NCBI RefSeq assembly: GCF_003696265.1
Contig: NZ_RFFH01000016.1
Coordinates: 92,660 to 156,659, forward strand
Length of the DNA: 64,000 bases
Reading direction: 5' to 3'
Source of the DNA: Nocardia stercoris
Lineage (GTDB): Bacteria > Actinomycetota > Actinomycetes > Mycobacteriales > Mycobacteriaceae
Part shown: one piece after another, positions 15,881-24,713 of the stretch
How positions within the stretch are numbered: position 1 is the first letter of the stretch
Layout of the letters: the number at the start of each line of letters is the position of its first letter
Made by a program: the position numbers and the translations under genes
The notes under the pieces: generated by a model
The model's database searches: none
Told to the model about the DNA's origin: nothing
What the model saw: only the letters and a program-made list of their open reading frames with translations

Positions 15881-18800
15881 GTGACCGACACCTTGGTGCG
15901 GGCCGATGACGTGCCCGCTGCTGACGACCGGCCTCCGGTCGCCGAACCCCGGCGGGCCGGCTGGGCCGCGCCCGTCGCCCTGATCGCAGGACTGCTCAGC
16001 GCGCTGTTCGCCATCGCTGTGCCCCTGCTCCCGATCCGGGTGGACCACACCACGGTGTCGTGGCCGCAACACGGTTCGGTGAACAGCATCTACGCGCCGC
16101 TGATGTCGTACGCCCCGATCGGCTTCGACGTCCAGGTGCCCGGCAGCGCCATCGAGCAGCTCAGCGCCAAGGGTGGTCTGGTGGCGGCGTCCATGCCGGC
16201 CGGCGCACCCGATATCGCGCACTTCGGTTTCGTGGCGCGGGTGCAGGCGGCGACCGACGAGCACCCCGCCGAACTCCAGGTCATCCTGCGAGACCAGGAG
16301 CTGTTCTCCGCGCCGGTCAGCGATATCGCCGGTGGCACGCTGACCGTGCACTCGGACCCGAAGGTGACCACCGCGTCGCTCACTGGGTCCGACCTGGCGC
16401 CGGTCACCCTGCCCGGTGACCACCGGCCGCAGCTGACCGGGATCTTCTCCGACCTGCCCACCGCCGCCGGCGCCACCGTGACCGCCCAGGTGGACAGCCG
16501 CTTCACCGTCACCCCGACGTTGCTCAAGCGGTCGAGCACCGTGCTGGCGGTGGTGTTCGGGCTGATCGCCCTGGTCGCGCTGTCCCGGCTGGACGCGCTC
16601 GACGGCCGCCGGCTGCGCCGCGTCGTCCCGCTGCGGTGGCGCCGGTTCACGCTGACCGACCTGGCGGTGCTGTCCACCCTGGTGATCTGGCACTTCATCG
16701 GCACCACCTCGTCGGATGACGGCTACCAGTTCGAGATGGCCCGCACCTCACTGAAATCGGGGTACATGGCCAACTACTTCGGCTACTTCGGTGTGCCGGA
16801 GACCCCGGTGGGCACACCCTGGTACGACGTGCTGGCCCGGATGGCGCTGGTCACCACGGCCAGCCCGTGGATGCGGCTGCTGACCCTGCTCAGCGGGGTC
16901 GCCTCCTGGCTGCTGCTGTCGCGTGAGGTGCTGCCGCGACTCGGAGTCGCGGTGCGGCGCAACAAGATCGCGGTGTGGACCGGTGCGCTCACCTTCCTGG
17001 CCGTGTGGATGCCCTACAACAACGGTCTGCGCCCGGAACCGGCCGTGGCGACCCTGGCGCTGCTGACCTGGGTGCTGGTCGAGCACGCCGTGGCCACGCG
17101 CCGGCTCACGCCGTACGCGCTCGCGATCATCGCGGCATCCTTCGCGCTCACCGCGAACCCGGAAGGCGCGGTGTGTATCGCGCCGCTGATCGCGGGTGCG
17201 CGGCCGGCCTTCCGCGCCGGGGTGGCGCGCGCCGCCGAATTGGCCGGTGCGCCCGCGGGTGCCACGGGCCGCGCCGGAATCGGCCGGTGGACCTGGATCC
17301 GCTCGTATCTGACGCTGCTGGCCCCGCTGGCGGCCGCCGGAACTCTCGTTCTCGCAATCGGTTTCGCGGTGCAGCCGCTGTCGGCGGTGCCCGAGATCAA
17401 CCGCGTGCACCAGGTCGTCGGACCCTCGGTGAAGTGGTACAACGACTACATCAGCTACGAATACCTGTTCATGCCGACCGTGGACGGGTCGATGGCCCGG
17501 CGCTTCGGCATCGTGGCCATGTGGCTGGGCATGCTGGTGTGCACGTTCATGCTGCTGCGCCGGGGCGGGCGGATCCCGTTCACCGCGGCCGGTCCCGCGC
17601 GCCGGCTGCTGGGCATCACCTTCGGTGCGATGTTGCTGCTGTCGCTGTCGCCCACCAAGTTCACCCACCACGACGGTGTGTTCGCCGGGCTGGCCGGCGC
17701 GATCGGCGCGCTGACCGCGGTCACGGTGGGGACCAAGGTGCTCAAATCGCCGCGCTACCGCGCGCTGTGGGCCGCGATCGTGGCGCTGCTGATGGCGCAG
17801 GTGTGGACCAGCATCAACGGCTGGTGGTACGTGTCCAACTTCGGGATCCCGTGGCGGGACAAGATGCCATCGGTGCACGGCATCGCCTTCTTCGAAGTGT
17901 TCCTCGCGCTGGCGGTGGTGCTCGCGGCCGTGGCCCTGTGGTTGCACCTGCGGGCGCCGGAACCCGGTGAGCCGCAGCGGATCTCGCCGCTGACCTGGAA
18001 GCTGCTGCGCACCCCGCCGCTGACCGTGGCGGCGCTGCTGATGGTGCTGTTCGAGCTGGGTTCCTTCGCCAAGGGCGCCTATGTGCAGTACCCGGCGTAC
18101 TCGCTGGCCCGCTCGAATGTCGATGCGGTGCTGGGCAAGCCGTGCGGGCTGGCCGAGGACGTGCTGGTCGAGACCGACCCCAGCGCGGACCTGCTGCGGC
18201 CGCTGACCGGAAACGCGTTGTCCACCTTCACCGGCACCGGAAAGGGCTTCGTGCCCAACGGTGTCGGCGACCAGACGCCCGACGACGATTTCGGGATCAC
18301 CAGCAGCATCAGTTCGGTGCTGAGCCCGCCGACGGTGGCCAAGCTCGGTGAGCAGGGCGGCACGGTGCTGCCGTTCAAGCTGAACCCGTCCACCACACCG
18401 GAACTCGGTTCCGCGGGCCAGGGCCCGGCGACGCTGACCACGGGCTGGTACCGGCTGCCGGCCGCGGCGGACCGCAGCGGCCTGCTGGCCGTCGCCGCCG
18501 CCGGCCGGATCCGGACCGTCGACAAGGACGGGGTCGAGACCCCCGGCCAGTCGGTCGAGATCGAGTACGGCACAACCGATTCCGCGTCCTCGGCGCAGCC
18601 GCGCGGCCGAGTGCTGCCGATCGACATCGGCCCCGCGCCCGCGTGGCGCAACCTGCGCGTTCCCTTCGACGAGATCCCCGCCGACGCCGACGTGATCCGG
18701 ATCGTGGCCGCCACCACCAGCCTCGACCCGAAGCAGTGGGTGGCGCTGACCCCGCCGCGGTTCCCCAAGACCACGCCGCTGCAGCAGGTCGTCGGCTCCG

Positions 18801-19156
18801 ACGACGCGGTGCTGATGGACTGGGCGGTGGGCCTGCAGTTCCCGTGCCAGCGGCCGTTCGACCACCGCGACGGCATCGCCACCGTCCCGAACTGGCGCCT
18901 CATGCCCGACCGGGTCGGCGCGCACGACACCACGGCCTGGGCCAGCCATTCCGGCGGTGGCGCACTGGGCTGGTCGCAGGATCTGCTGCAGGGCCAGACC
19001 GTGCCGACGTTCCTGAAGAACGACCCGCGCCAGGACTGGGGTGAACTGCAGCAGCTGGCCATGATCGACAAGAAGGCGACGCAGGCGCAGCCGATGGTCA
19101 CCCAGGACACCCACCACGGACTGTGGACACCGGGGCACATCATCACCGACTGGTGA
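15881..19156 (+). CDS. Arabinosyltransferase of the Emb family
   Basis: Large GT-C membrane enzyme that adds arabinose from decaprenyl-phosphoarabinose to arabinogalactan or lipoarabinomannan; the family is the target of ethambutol. Membrane helices alternate with a first extracytoplasmic domain (about residues 50-215). The conserved DD motif TSSDDGYQ (D279, D280) matches the catalytic position reported for EmbC. A C-terminal periplasmic carbohydrate-binding domain spans about 700-1091. GTG 15881 lies 8 bases after TACGAT. It stands alone here, not in an embCAB cluster with aftA, so which Emb it corresponds to is not decided. Confidence 0.93.
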   Translation: MTDTLVRADDVPAADDRPPVAEPRRAGWAAPVALIAGLLSALFAIAVPLLPIRVDHTTVSWPQHGSVNSIYAPLMSYAPIGFDVQVPGSAIEQLSAKGGLVAASMPAGAPDIAHFGFVARVQAATDEHPAELQVILRDQELFSAPVSDIAGGTLTVHSDPKVTTASLTGSDLAPVTLPGDHRPQLTGIFSDLPTAAGATVTAQVDSRFTVTPTLLKRSSTVLAVVFGLIALVALSRLDALDGRRLRRVVPLRWRRFTLTDLAVLSTLVIWHFIGTTSSDDGYQFEMARTSLKSGYMANYFGYFGVPETPVGTPWYDVLARMALVTTASPWMRLLTLLSGVASWLLLSREVLPRLGVAVRRNKIAVWTGALTFLAVWMPYNNGLRPEPAVATLALLTWVLVEHAVATRRLTPYALAIIAASFALTANPEGAVCIAPLIAGARPAFRAGVARAAELAGAPAGATGRAGIGRWTWIRSYLTLLAPLAAAGTLVLAIGFAVQPLSAVPEINRVHQVVGPSVKWYNDYISYEYLFMPTVDGSMARRFGIVAMWLGMLVCTFMLLRRGGRIPFTAAGPARRLLGITFGAMLLLSLSPTKFTHHDGVFAGLAGAIGALTAVTVGTKVLKSPRYRALWAAIVALLMAQVWTSINGWWYVSNFGIPWRDKMPSVHGIAFFEVFLALAVVLAAVALWLHLRAPEPGEPQRISPLTWKLLRTPPLTVAALLMVLFELGSFAKGAYVQYPAYSLARSNVDAVLGKPCGLAEDVLVETDPSADLLRPLTGNALSTFTGTGKGFVPNGVGDQTPDDDFGITSSISSVLSPPTVAKLGEQGGTVLPFKLNPSTTPELGSAGQGPATLTTGWYRLPAAADRSGLLAVAAAGRIRTVDKDGVETPGQSVEIEYGTTDSASSAQPRGRVLPIDIGPAPAWRNLRVPFDEIPADADVIRIVAATTSLDPKQWVALTPPRFPKTTPLQQVVGSDDAVLMDWAVGLQFPCQRPFDHRDGIATVPNWRLMPDRVGAHDTTAWASHSGGGALGWSQDLLQGQTVPTFLKNDPRQDWGELQQLAMIDKKATQAQPMVTQDTHHGLWTPGHIITDW

Positions 19157-19160
19157 GGTA

Positions 19161-19213
19161 ACCCTGGTGAGGCCGGTACTGTGGCCGCGTGAGCGAACAG
19201 CACCCTGGTGAGG
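19161..19213 (+). repeat. 12-base direct repeat before the oxidoreductase gene
   Basis: ACCCTGGTGAGG occurs at 19161-19172 and again at 19202-19213. The emb stop region at 19149-19159 carries a related CTGGTGAGGTA. The second copy lies inside the mini-ORF preceding the next gene. Confidence 0.6.
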
Positions 19214-19224
19214 TACGGGCATGA
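19177..19224 (+). promoter_or_regulatory. Candidate promoter plus coupled leaderless mini-ORF
   Basis: TACTGT (19177-19182) is followed after exactly 6 bases by GTG 19189. This opens an 11-codon frame (VSEQHPGEVRA) whose TGA (19222-19224) overlaps the ATG (19221) of the oxidoreductase gene as ATGA. Transcript start and translational coupling are inferred. Confidence 0.45.
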
Positions 19225-20045
19225 GCGACAAGGCTTTTCGGTTCGGCGTGGTCGCGACTCCCGAGTCGGCGGCGCAGTGGCGCGAGCAGGCCCGCCGGAT
19301 CGAAGGGCAGGGCTACTCGACCCTGCTCATGCCCGACGGGCTGCGGCTGCTGTCGCCCACCGCCGCGCTGCCGGTGGCCGCGGAGGCGACCACCGGCCTG
19401 CGGGTCGGCACGTTCGTCACCGCCGCCGCGCTGCGCCCGCCCCGGATGGCGGCCTGGGAGGCACACTCGCTGACCGTGCTGACCGAGGGTCGCTTCGAAT
19501 TCGGGATCGGTACCGGCCGCGCGGATCTGGCCGAGGCGGCCGTCGAGCTGCTCGAACGACCCGCCACCACGGCGGCACAGCGGCTCGACGATGTGACCCG
19601 GACCGTCGCGGACCTGCGGGAACTCGACGGTGAACTACGCACCCCGGTCATGATGGCCGCCGGTGGACCCAAGGCGCGGGCCGTGGCGGCCACGCTGGCC
19701 GACACTGTCGCCCTGGCCTTCCCGCCGCTCACCGATCGAGCCGCGGTCGCCGAGACCGTCACCGAACTGCGGGCCGCGGCCGGGGACCGGGCGGACGACC
19801 TCGAGCTGAGCTGCAACATCTTCCTGATCGGCGACGACCTGCCGCCGTGGATCGCCGCGTTCGTCCGGACCGACGCCGCGACCCTCGCCGCTCGCGACTC
19901 ACTGGTCCGGCTGCCCGCCGACGTCGACGCCATGGTCGACGAATTGCAGCGGCGCAGAACGGAACTCGGGGTCAGCTACGTGACGGTCAACGCGGCCTTC
20001 GCGGACGCGTTCGCGCCCGTGGTGGCGCGGCTGGCCGGACGCTAA
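19221..20045 (+). CDS. Luciferase-like (LLM) monooxygenase, probably F420-dependent
   Basis: 274-residue TIM-barrel oxidoreductase of the bacterial luciferase-like superfamily. Conserved family features are FGVVATPESAAQWREQARRIEGQGY at the start, GLRVGTFVTAA, and the loop EGRFEFGIGTGRADL. The fold binds FMN or F420; F420 use is common in this lineage but is not proven by sequence. The ATG overlaps the stop of a leaderless mini-ORF. Its TAA shares two bases with the stop of the opposing lipoprotein gene. Substrate unknown. Confidence 0.85.
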   Translation: MSDKAFRFGVVATPESAAQWREQARRIEGQGYSTLLMPDGLRLLSPTAALPVAAEATTGLRVGTFVTAAALRPPRMAAWEAHSLTVLTEGRFEFGIGTGRADLAEAAVELLERPATTAAQRLDDVTRTVADLRELDGELRTPVMMAAGGPKARAVAATLADTVALAFPPLTDRAAVAETVTELRAAAGDRADDLELSCNIFLIGDDLPPWIAAFVRTDAATLAARDSLVRLPADVDAMVDELQRRRTELGVSYVTVNAAFADAFAPVVARLAGR

Positions 20046-20752
20046 GGGCCCGGCACGCCCAGCAGCCGGCGGATCTGCTTGGCCGTCAGGTCCTGCAGGG
20101 TGCCCGGGTCCACCTTGTTGGGGGACGTCACCGCCACCTGGACCACGGCGCTGCCCGTGACCGCCACGGTCGCCGCCGAATACAGTGACATGCCCGAACT
20201 GGTGGTCACCACCTGGAACGAGGCCGAGGCGTCCGCGATCGGCGGCTGGGACAGCCCGCCGATCCGGTACCGCACCGCGGTCCCGTCGGCATCGGTACCG
20301 GAATAGCTCGTGCAGCCGTGTACCAGCCGCTGGACCGCGGCGAACGCGTCGGCGGCGCCGTTGCCGGGATAGCTGGCGATATCGATGTCGACGCTGTCGA
20401 ACGCCGGGGTCTCGAAATGCGCCGCCGCGTGCGCGGTGCTGCCGGGCACCTGCTGCCAGATCGCCGACAGCACATTCGCACACGCCGCCGGCTCGGTGTG
20501 CGAGCGGTCGGCCGGGTTCGCGCCCGCCGGCGCGGTACCGTCGTCGGTCGCTGTGTAACCCGACGGGAGATCCGCCGTACCGAGCAGCAGGGCGGCCAGG
20601 GCCGCCGAATCCGTCACCGGCACCGCGATCACCGAGGGAGCGACGGCCGGAGAACCCAGCGCGGGCAGCGAATCACGGTGCGAGGAACCACATCCGGCCA
20701 GCGCGACGACAGCGACCGCGGCGAGGACGCCGGTCCCGATCACTCGCCCCAT
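20042..20752 (-). CDS. Lipoprotein with PknH-like sensor domain
   Basis: 236-residue exported lipoprotein. The signal peptide ends in lipobox LAGC (Cys at about residue 21). The mature domain has LPSGY near its start, a DRSHTEPAACANVL block and paired cysteines (AAC and HGCTSY). These resemble the extracellular sensor domain of mycobacterial PknH and related lipoproteins; the resemblance is moderate. It overlaps the upstream lipoprotein gene by 13 bases, so the two form an operon and may work together at the membrane surface. Its stop codon overlaps that of the converging oxidoreductase gene. Confidence 0.75.
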   Translation of the reverse strand: MGRVIGTGVLAAVAVVALAGCGSSHRDSLPALGSPAVAPSVIAVPVTDSAALAALLLGTADLPSGYTATDDGTAPAGANPADRSHTEPAACANVLSAIWQQVPGSTAHAAAHFETPAFDSVDIDIASYPGNGAADAFAAVQRLVHGCTSYSGTDADGTAVRYRIGGLSQPPIADASASFQVVTTSSGMSLYSAATVAVTGSAVVQVAVTSPNKVDPGTLQDLTAKQIRRLLGVPGP

Positions 20753-21696
20753 TGCACCTGGGTGCTCAGATCCTGGGCGAGCAGGACGCCACTGGAACGG
20801 TCCCGATAGCTCTGGGTGCCGGCGATCGTCACCGAACCCGCCACCGGCAGCGGCTGACTCAAGTCGACGGTGATCGTGCCCGAGCCGTGCATGCCGTAGT
20901 CGACGATGTCGAGCGAACCGGCGTGGTTGGGCAGGGTCCACTCCGTCGACTTCGGGGTCTGCGTGATGTCGAGCGCGATGGTCAGCAGGTTGTCCACCCG
21001 TCGGGTGAGGGTCGCGGTGGTCACCTGGTCGAGCATGACATCACCGGCCACTTCCTGCCGCACCGTCCACACCGCGCCCTCGCCGACGGCCTCGTCGGGG
21101 AACGCGATCGACTGGTACACCGCTTGGCAGAACGCCTGCTCCAGCGCGGAACGGGCGGCGTCGGGGGTACTCGGCTTGGGGGACAGGCGCAGTGCCGTCA
21201 CGGCACCGGCCGCACTCAGGTCGAATCCGGCGTGCGAACCGTCCAGCGACTTCAGTTGCCGAGACAGCGCCGGATCGGCGGAGGTGACCGTGCCCAAGGT
21301 CAGGTCGACACCGCCGATGCTGCCGCGGGCGGTGAGCGGAATCGTCACCGACGGCGGCGAGAAGTCGCGCATGCCCTGGTTGTTGATCTGCTGCTGGACG
21401 TGATGGACGGTGCGCAACGTCACCTGCTGCACTTCGTCCGGCGGGATGTCGGCGCGCAGCACGTCGCGCGGGTCGTCACCGGGATCGATCAGGGTGGTCA
21501 CAGCGGTGGAGATCGGCATCGTGACCTGGCTGCCGATCGCGGCCGGTTCGGCCTCGGCCTCGGTCTGGATCGGCTCGGTCTCCGAACACGCGACGGTCAG
21601 CGCGGACAGCGCGACGGCCAGCAACACCATCAGCACACCCGAGCGCGCGGCCCGGGATCCGATCACCGGGCGCTGGCGCGAAGACAACACCGTCAC
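20740..21696 (-). CDS. Probable DUF6263-type lipoprotein
   Basis: 318-residue exported protein with a signal peptide and lipobox LTVAC near residue 37. The mature part is beta-rich, with repeated T/V alternation (TIPLTARGSIGGVDLTLGTV, VAGSVTIAGTQSYRDR). It resembles the DUF6263 family of surface lipoproteins; function unknown. It is the first gene of a two-gene lipoprotein operon, overlapping the second by 13 bases. It is divergent from lspA, the lipoprotein signal peptidase, across a 75-base spacer that contains a 7-bp inverted repeat. Confidence 0.75.
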   Translation of the reverse strand: MTVLSSRQRPVIGSRAARSGVLMVLLAVALSALTVACSETEPIQTEAEAEPAAIGSQVTMPISTAVTTLIDPGDDPRDVLRADIPPDEVQQVTLRTVHHVQQQINNQGMRDFSPPSVTIPLTARGSIGGVDLTLGTVTSADPALSRQLKSLDGSHAGFDLSAAGAVTALRLSPKPSTPDAARSALEQAFCQAVYQSIAFPDEAVGEGAVWTVRQEVAGDVMLDQVTTATLTRRVDNLLTIALDITQTPKSTEWTLPNHAGSLDIVDYGMHGSGTITVDLSQPLPVAGSVTIAGTQSYRDRSSGVLLAQDLSTQVQWGE

Positions 21697-21718
21697 GCCG
21701 AACAGCGTACGACCGGAT

Positions 21719-21752
21719 CCTGATAAACACCTGGGACGCGGCCCGTATCAGG
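21719..21752. promoter_or_regulatory. Inverted repeat between lipoprotein operon and lspA
   Basis: CCTGATA (21719-21725) and TATCAGG (21746-21752) form perfect 7-bp arms around 20 bases in the divergent spacer. It could be an operator shared by both directions. Function is inferred from position only. Confidence 0.4.
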
Positions 21753-21771
21753 CGCCCGCGGGCATTGGGGG

Positions 21772-22734
21772 ATGATGTCTGCTGTGAGTACCGACCGGCC
21801 GCGCGAGCAGCAACCCAGCCCACCCGACGACGCGTCCGCCGCGGACGCCGGTGACCAGGCACCCGGAGCGGTCGTGGTCGGCGAGCAGGGCGCAACCGCG
21901 GCCGGTGCGGCCCGTCCGGCGCCCGCGGCCGACGCCGACGCGGTGGCCGGTGCGACATCGTCGGAGGATTCCGGTGCCGCGCCGGGTGGTTCGGCGGCCG
22001 AGAGTTCGGCCGGCGGGGACGCTTCGGGGGGTTCGGCTTCGGGCGGCGATCCTTCCGGCACGGCGAGTCCGGTGGCAGGCGGGGATGTGTCCGGCGCGAC
22101 AGGTTCGGCGGCGGGTGCCGACGGGGCTGGGGCGTCGGAGCCTGAATCTGCTGGGGCCGCAACGGAATCGGTTGCGGCCGATGCGGAATCGGATGTGTCC
22201 GGTGCCGGGGGAGCGGCCGCGGCTGGTTCGGGCCTGAGCCGGTTGCCGGTACTGCTGGTGGTGGCGGTCCTGGTATTCGGGCTCGACCTGCTCACCAAGT
22301 GCGTGGTGGTGGCGAATATGACTCCGGGCGAACCGATTTCGATCATCGGTGACGTGGTGCGGCTGACTCTGGTGCGCAATCCGGGCGCCGCGTTCTCCAT
22401 GGCGACCGGGATGACCTGGCTGCTGACCCTGGTGGCTGCCGCGGTCGTCATCGGCGTGATCCGGATCGGCCGCACGCTGCGGTCGACGGGCTGGGCGATC
22501 GGGCTGGGCTTGGTCCTCGGTGGCGCGCTGGGCAATCTGGTGGACCGGTTGTTCCGGGCGCCGGGCCCGCTGCAGGGGCATGTGGTCGACTTCATCTCCG
22601 TGACGAAGTGGTGGCCGATATTCAACCTGGCCGACTCCGGCATCGTGTGCGGCGCGATCACCCTGGTCGCGCTCACCGTGTTCGGGTTCGAGCTCGACGG
22701 CAGCCGCACCCGCGACCGGGACGCGGCCGCGTGA
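21772..22734 (+). CDS. lspA: Lipoprotein signal peptidase with long N-terminal extension
   Basis: Aspartic membrane protease that removes signal peptides from prolipoproteins. The catalytic Asp residues are D258 in GNLVDRLFR and D288 in NLADSGIV, and four membrane helices lie in the last 165 residues. Unusually, about 150 residues of Ala/Gly/Ser/Asp/Glu-rich low-complexity sequence precede the first helix, nearly doubling the protein (320 versus about 165-200 residues). ATG 21772 or 21775 and GTG 21784 are all possible starts. It is followed with a GTGA overlap by rluD, the conserved order. Confidence 0.95.
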   Translation: MMSAVSTDRPREQQPSPPDDASAADAGDQAPGAVVVGEQGATAAGAARPAPAADADAVAGATSSEDSGAAPGGSAAESSAGGDASGGSASGGDPSGTASPVAGGDVSGATGSAAGADGAGASEPESAGAATESVAADAESDVSGAGGAAAAGSGLSRLPVLLVVAVLVFGLDLLTKCVVVANMTPGEPISIIGDVVRLTLVRNPGAAFSMATGMTWLLTLVAAAVVIGVIRIGRTLRSTGWAIGLGLVLGGALGNLVDRLFRAPGPLQGHVVDFISVTKWWPIFNLADSGIVCGAITLVALTVFGFELDGSRTRDRDAAA

Positions 22735-23681
22735 CCGGCATGCAACCGCACGCGACCCGGGAGACCCGGCAGATGCCCGTGCCCGACGGCCTGGACGGAA
22801 TGCGGGTCGACGCCGGCCTGTCCCGCCTGCTCGGCCTGTCGCGGACCGCGGTCGCCGCCATGGCCGAGGAAGGCGCGGTGCTGATCGACGGCGCCGCCGC
22901 CGGCAAATCCGACCGGCTCACCGCCGGATCGTGGCTGGAGGTCGCGTTCCCGGAGCCGAAACGGGAGCTGACCGTCGAGGCGACCCCGGTCGAGGGGCTG
23001 AACATCCTCTACGCCGACGACGACATCGTGGCGGTCGACAAGCCTGTCGGGGTGGCCGCGCACACCGGTGTCGGCTGGACCGGCCCGACCGTGGTGGGCG
23101 GCCTGGCCGCCATGGGCTATCGCATCTCCACCTCGGGCGCGCACGAGCGGCAGGGCATCGTGCACCGGCTCGACGTCGGCACCTCCGGGGTGATGGTGGT
23201 CGCGCAGTCCGAGCACGCGTACACGGTGCTCAAGCGGGCCTTCAAGTACCGGACCGTGGACAAGCGATACCACGCGCTCGTGCAGGGGCACCCGGATCCG
23301 TCCAGCGGCACCATCGACGCGCCGATCGGCCGGGCCCGCGGCAACGACTGGAAGTTCGCGGTCACCGCAGACGGCCGGCCCAGTGTCACCCACTACGACA
23401 CCGTCGAGGCCTTCCAGGCGGCGAGCCTGCTCGACGTCCACCTCGAGACCGGCCGCACCCACCAGATCCGCGTCCACTTCTCCGCGATCCGCCACCCCTG
23501 CTGTGGTGACGCCACCTACGGCGCCGACCCCACCCTGGCCCGCCGCCTCGGCCTGGAACGCCAGTGGCTGCACGCTCGCTCCCTGGGTTTCGCCCATCCG
23601 GCCGACGGCCGCTGGGTGGAGATCACCAGCGAGTATCCGGCCGACCTGCAGCACGCGCTGGACGTGCTGCGCAACGCATGA
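22731..23681 (+). CDS. rluD: RluA/RluD-family rRNA pseudouridine synthase
   Basis: Converts uridine to pseudouridine, in E. coli RluD at helix 69 of 23S rRNA. An S4 RNA-binding domain (about residues 18-80) precedes the catalytic domain, with the nucleophile D148 in IVHRLDVGTSG. The motifs ETGRTHQIRVHF and QWLHARSLGF follow. GTG 22731 overlaps the lspA stop (GTGA), so the two genes are coupled; ATG 22740 is an alternative. Length 316 residues. The exact rRNA target is inferred from family. Confidence 0.93.
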   Translation: MTGMQPHATRETRQMPVPDGLDGMRVDAGLSRLLGLSRTAVAAMAEEGAVLIDGAAAGKSDRLTAGSWLEVAFPEPKRELTVEATPVEGLNILYADDDIVAVDKPVGVAAHTGVGWTGPTVVGGLAAMGYRISTSGAHERQGIVHRLDVGTSGVMVVAQSEHAYTVLKRAFKYRTVDKRYHALVQGHPDPSSGTIDAPIGRARGNDWKFAVTADGRPSVTHYDTVEAFQAASLLDVHLETGRTHQIRVHFSAIRHPCCGDATYGADPTLARRLGLERQWLHARSLGFAHPADGRWVEITSEYPADLQHALDVLRNA

Positions 23682-23703
23682 CCGACCCCGGGCGCTGAGC
23701 GCC

Positions 23704-24450
23704 GTGGGTGACGAACCGGCGAAGTCGGCTGCGGTGGCGGGACGGCCCGGGCCGGAGTTGTTGCGCTACACCGGGATCGCGGCGGTGACCATCGCGGTCG
23801 TCGCCGGTGTGGTGGCGGGCGCCTTGCAGCCGCGGCCGGCGCAGCGGGTCGCGACCGACCGGCTGGGACCCGATTCGGGTGAGCCGGTCGCGGCCTACCT
23901 GGCGCGCAGCCGAGACTCGTTGCGGGGCACCGACTCTGCCCCGCACTGGGCGCTGCTGTCGGCGGCCTCCGGGCTGGATCCGGCGTCGATACCGGATCTC
24001 ACCGGCGGACTTCGAGTTTCGCAGGTGCTGGTGCACGTGCCGCTGGATCGGGTGAGCACACCGGATATCTCGGTGATCGTGCCGGCCGATCCGGCACAGG
24101 CCGCGGCCGCCGAGCAGGTCGCCGCGGGCCATCTGCTCGCCGAATTGGGCCCGGCGGGGGATACCGGTCATGACCCTGTTCTGGAGCCGGATCCCGGTGT
24201 CGTGCGGGAACTTTCCATGTACCGGGTGGTCGCCGGGCGCTTGCGGGCTGGATGCGCGTGTGTGGTCGGACTGGTCGTGCGCGGTCCGCTCGATCGGCTG
24301 CGCGAGCTCGCCGGGCGGCCCGGTGCGCGAGCAGTTCAAGCGCTGCCGGCCGACGCGGGTGCCGGCAACTTCAGCGTCGTCCCGCTCCTGCCGGAGCAGT
24401 TGGACGCCGTGACGCCGGGTCCTGATGACGGCCCGGTACCGCCCGGCTGA
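23704..24450 (+). CDS. Single-pass membrane protein of unknown function
   Basis: 248-residue protein with one N-terminal membrane helix (about residues 22-41, ITIAVVAGVVAGAL region) and an extracytoplasmic remainder. The remainder is rich in Ala, Pro and Leu and has two Cys in AGCACVVGLVVRG. Three hydrophobic stretches resemble the strands of a small alpha/beta domain (QVLVHVPLDRV, ISVIVPAD). It follows rluD by 22 bases on the same strand and may be co-transcribed. I do not recognise the family. Confidence 0.65.
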   Translation: MGDEPAKSAAVAGRPGPELLRYTGIAAVTIAVVAGVVAGALQPRPAQRVATDRLGPDSGEPVAAYLARSRDSLRGTDSAPHWALLSAASGLDPASIPDLTGGLRVSQVLVHVPLDRVSTPDISVIVPADPAQAAAAEQVAAGHLLAELGPAGDTGHDPVLEPDPGVVRELSMYRVVAGRLRAGCACVVGLVVRGPLDRLRELAGRPGARAVQALPADAGAGNFSVVPLLPEQLDAVTPGPDDGPVPPG

Positions 24451-24713
24451 GCTTGCGCTGAGCTGTGCGATGGGTGTAGCGGGGCCGGGTGGTCTGTGGG
24501 CGGGTGCTGCGGGTGCCGGGTGGTCTGCGGGGGTGCCGGCGTCCGTGAGCAGCTGCCGTGGGTGCGGGGCGATCCGATGGCGGGTGTCGGGCGACCTGTG
24601 AGCGGTGCCGCAGGTGCCGGTCGATCCGGCCGCGTCCAGTGCCGGCGGCCGTGGGCACTGACACGATCGGCCGTGTCCGCTTCCTCCGGTTCGCTCGAAG
24701 TACGCTGACATGC

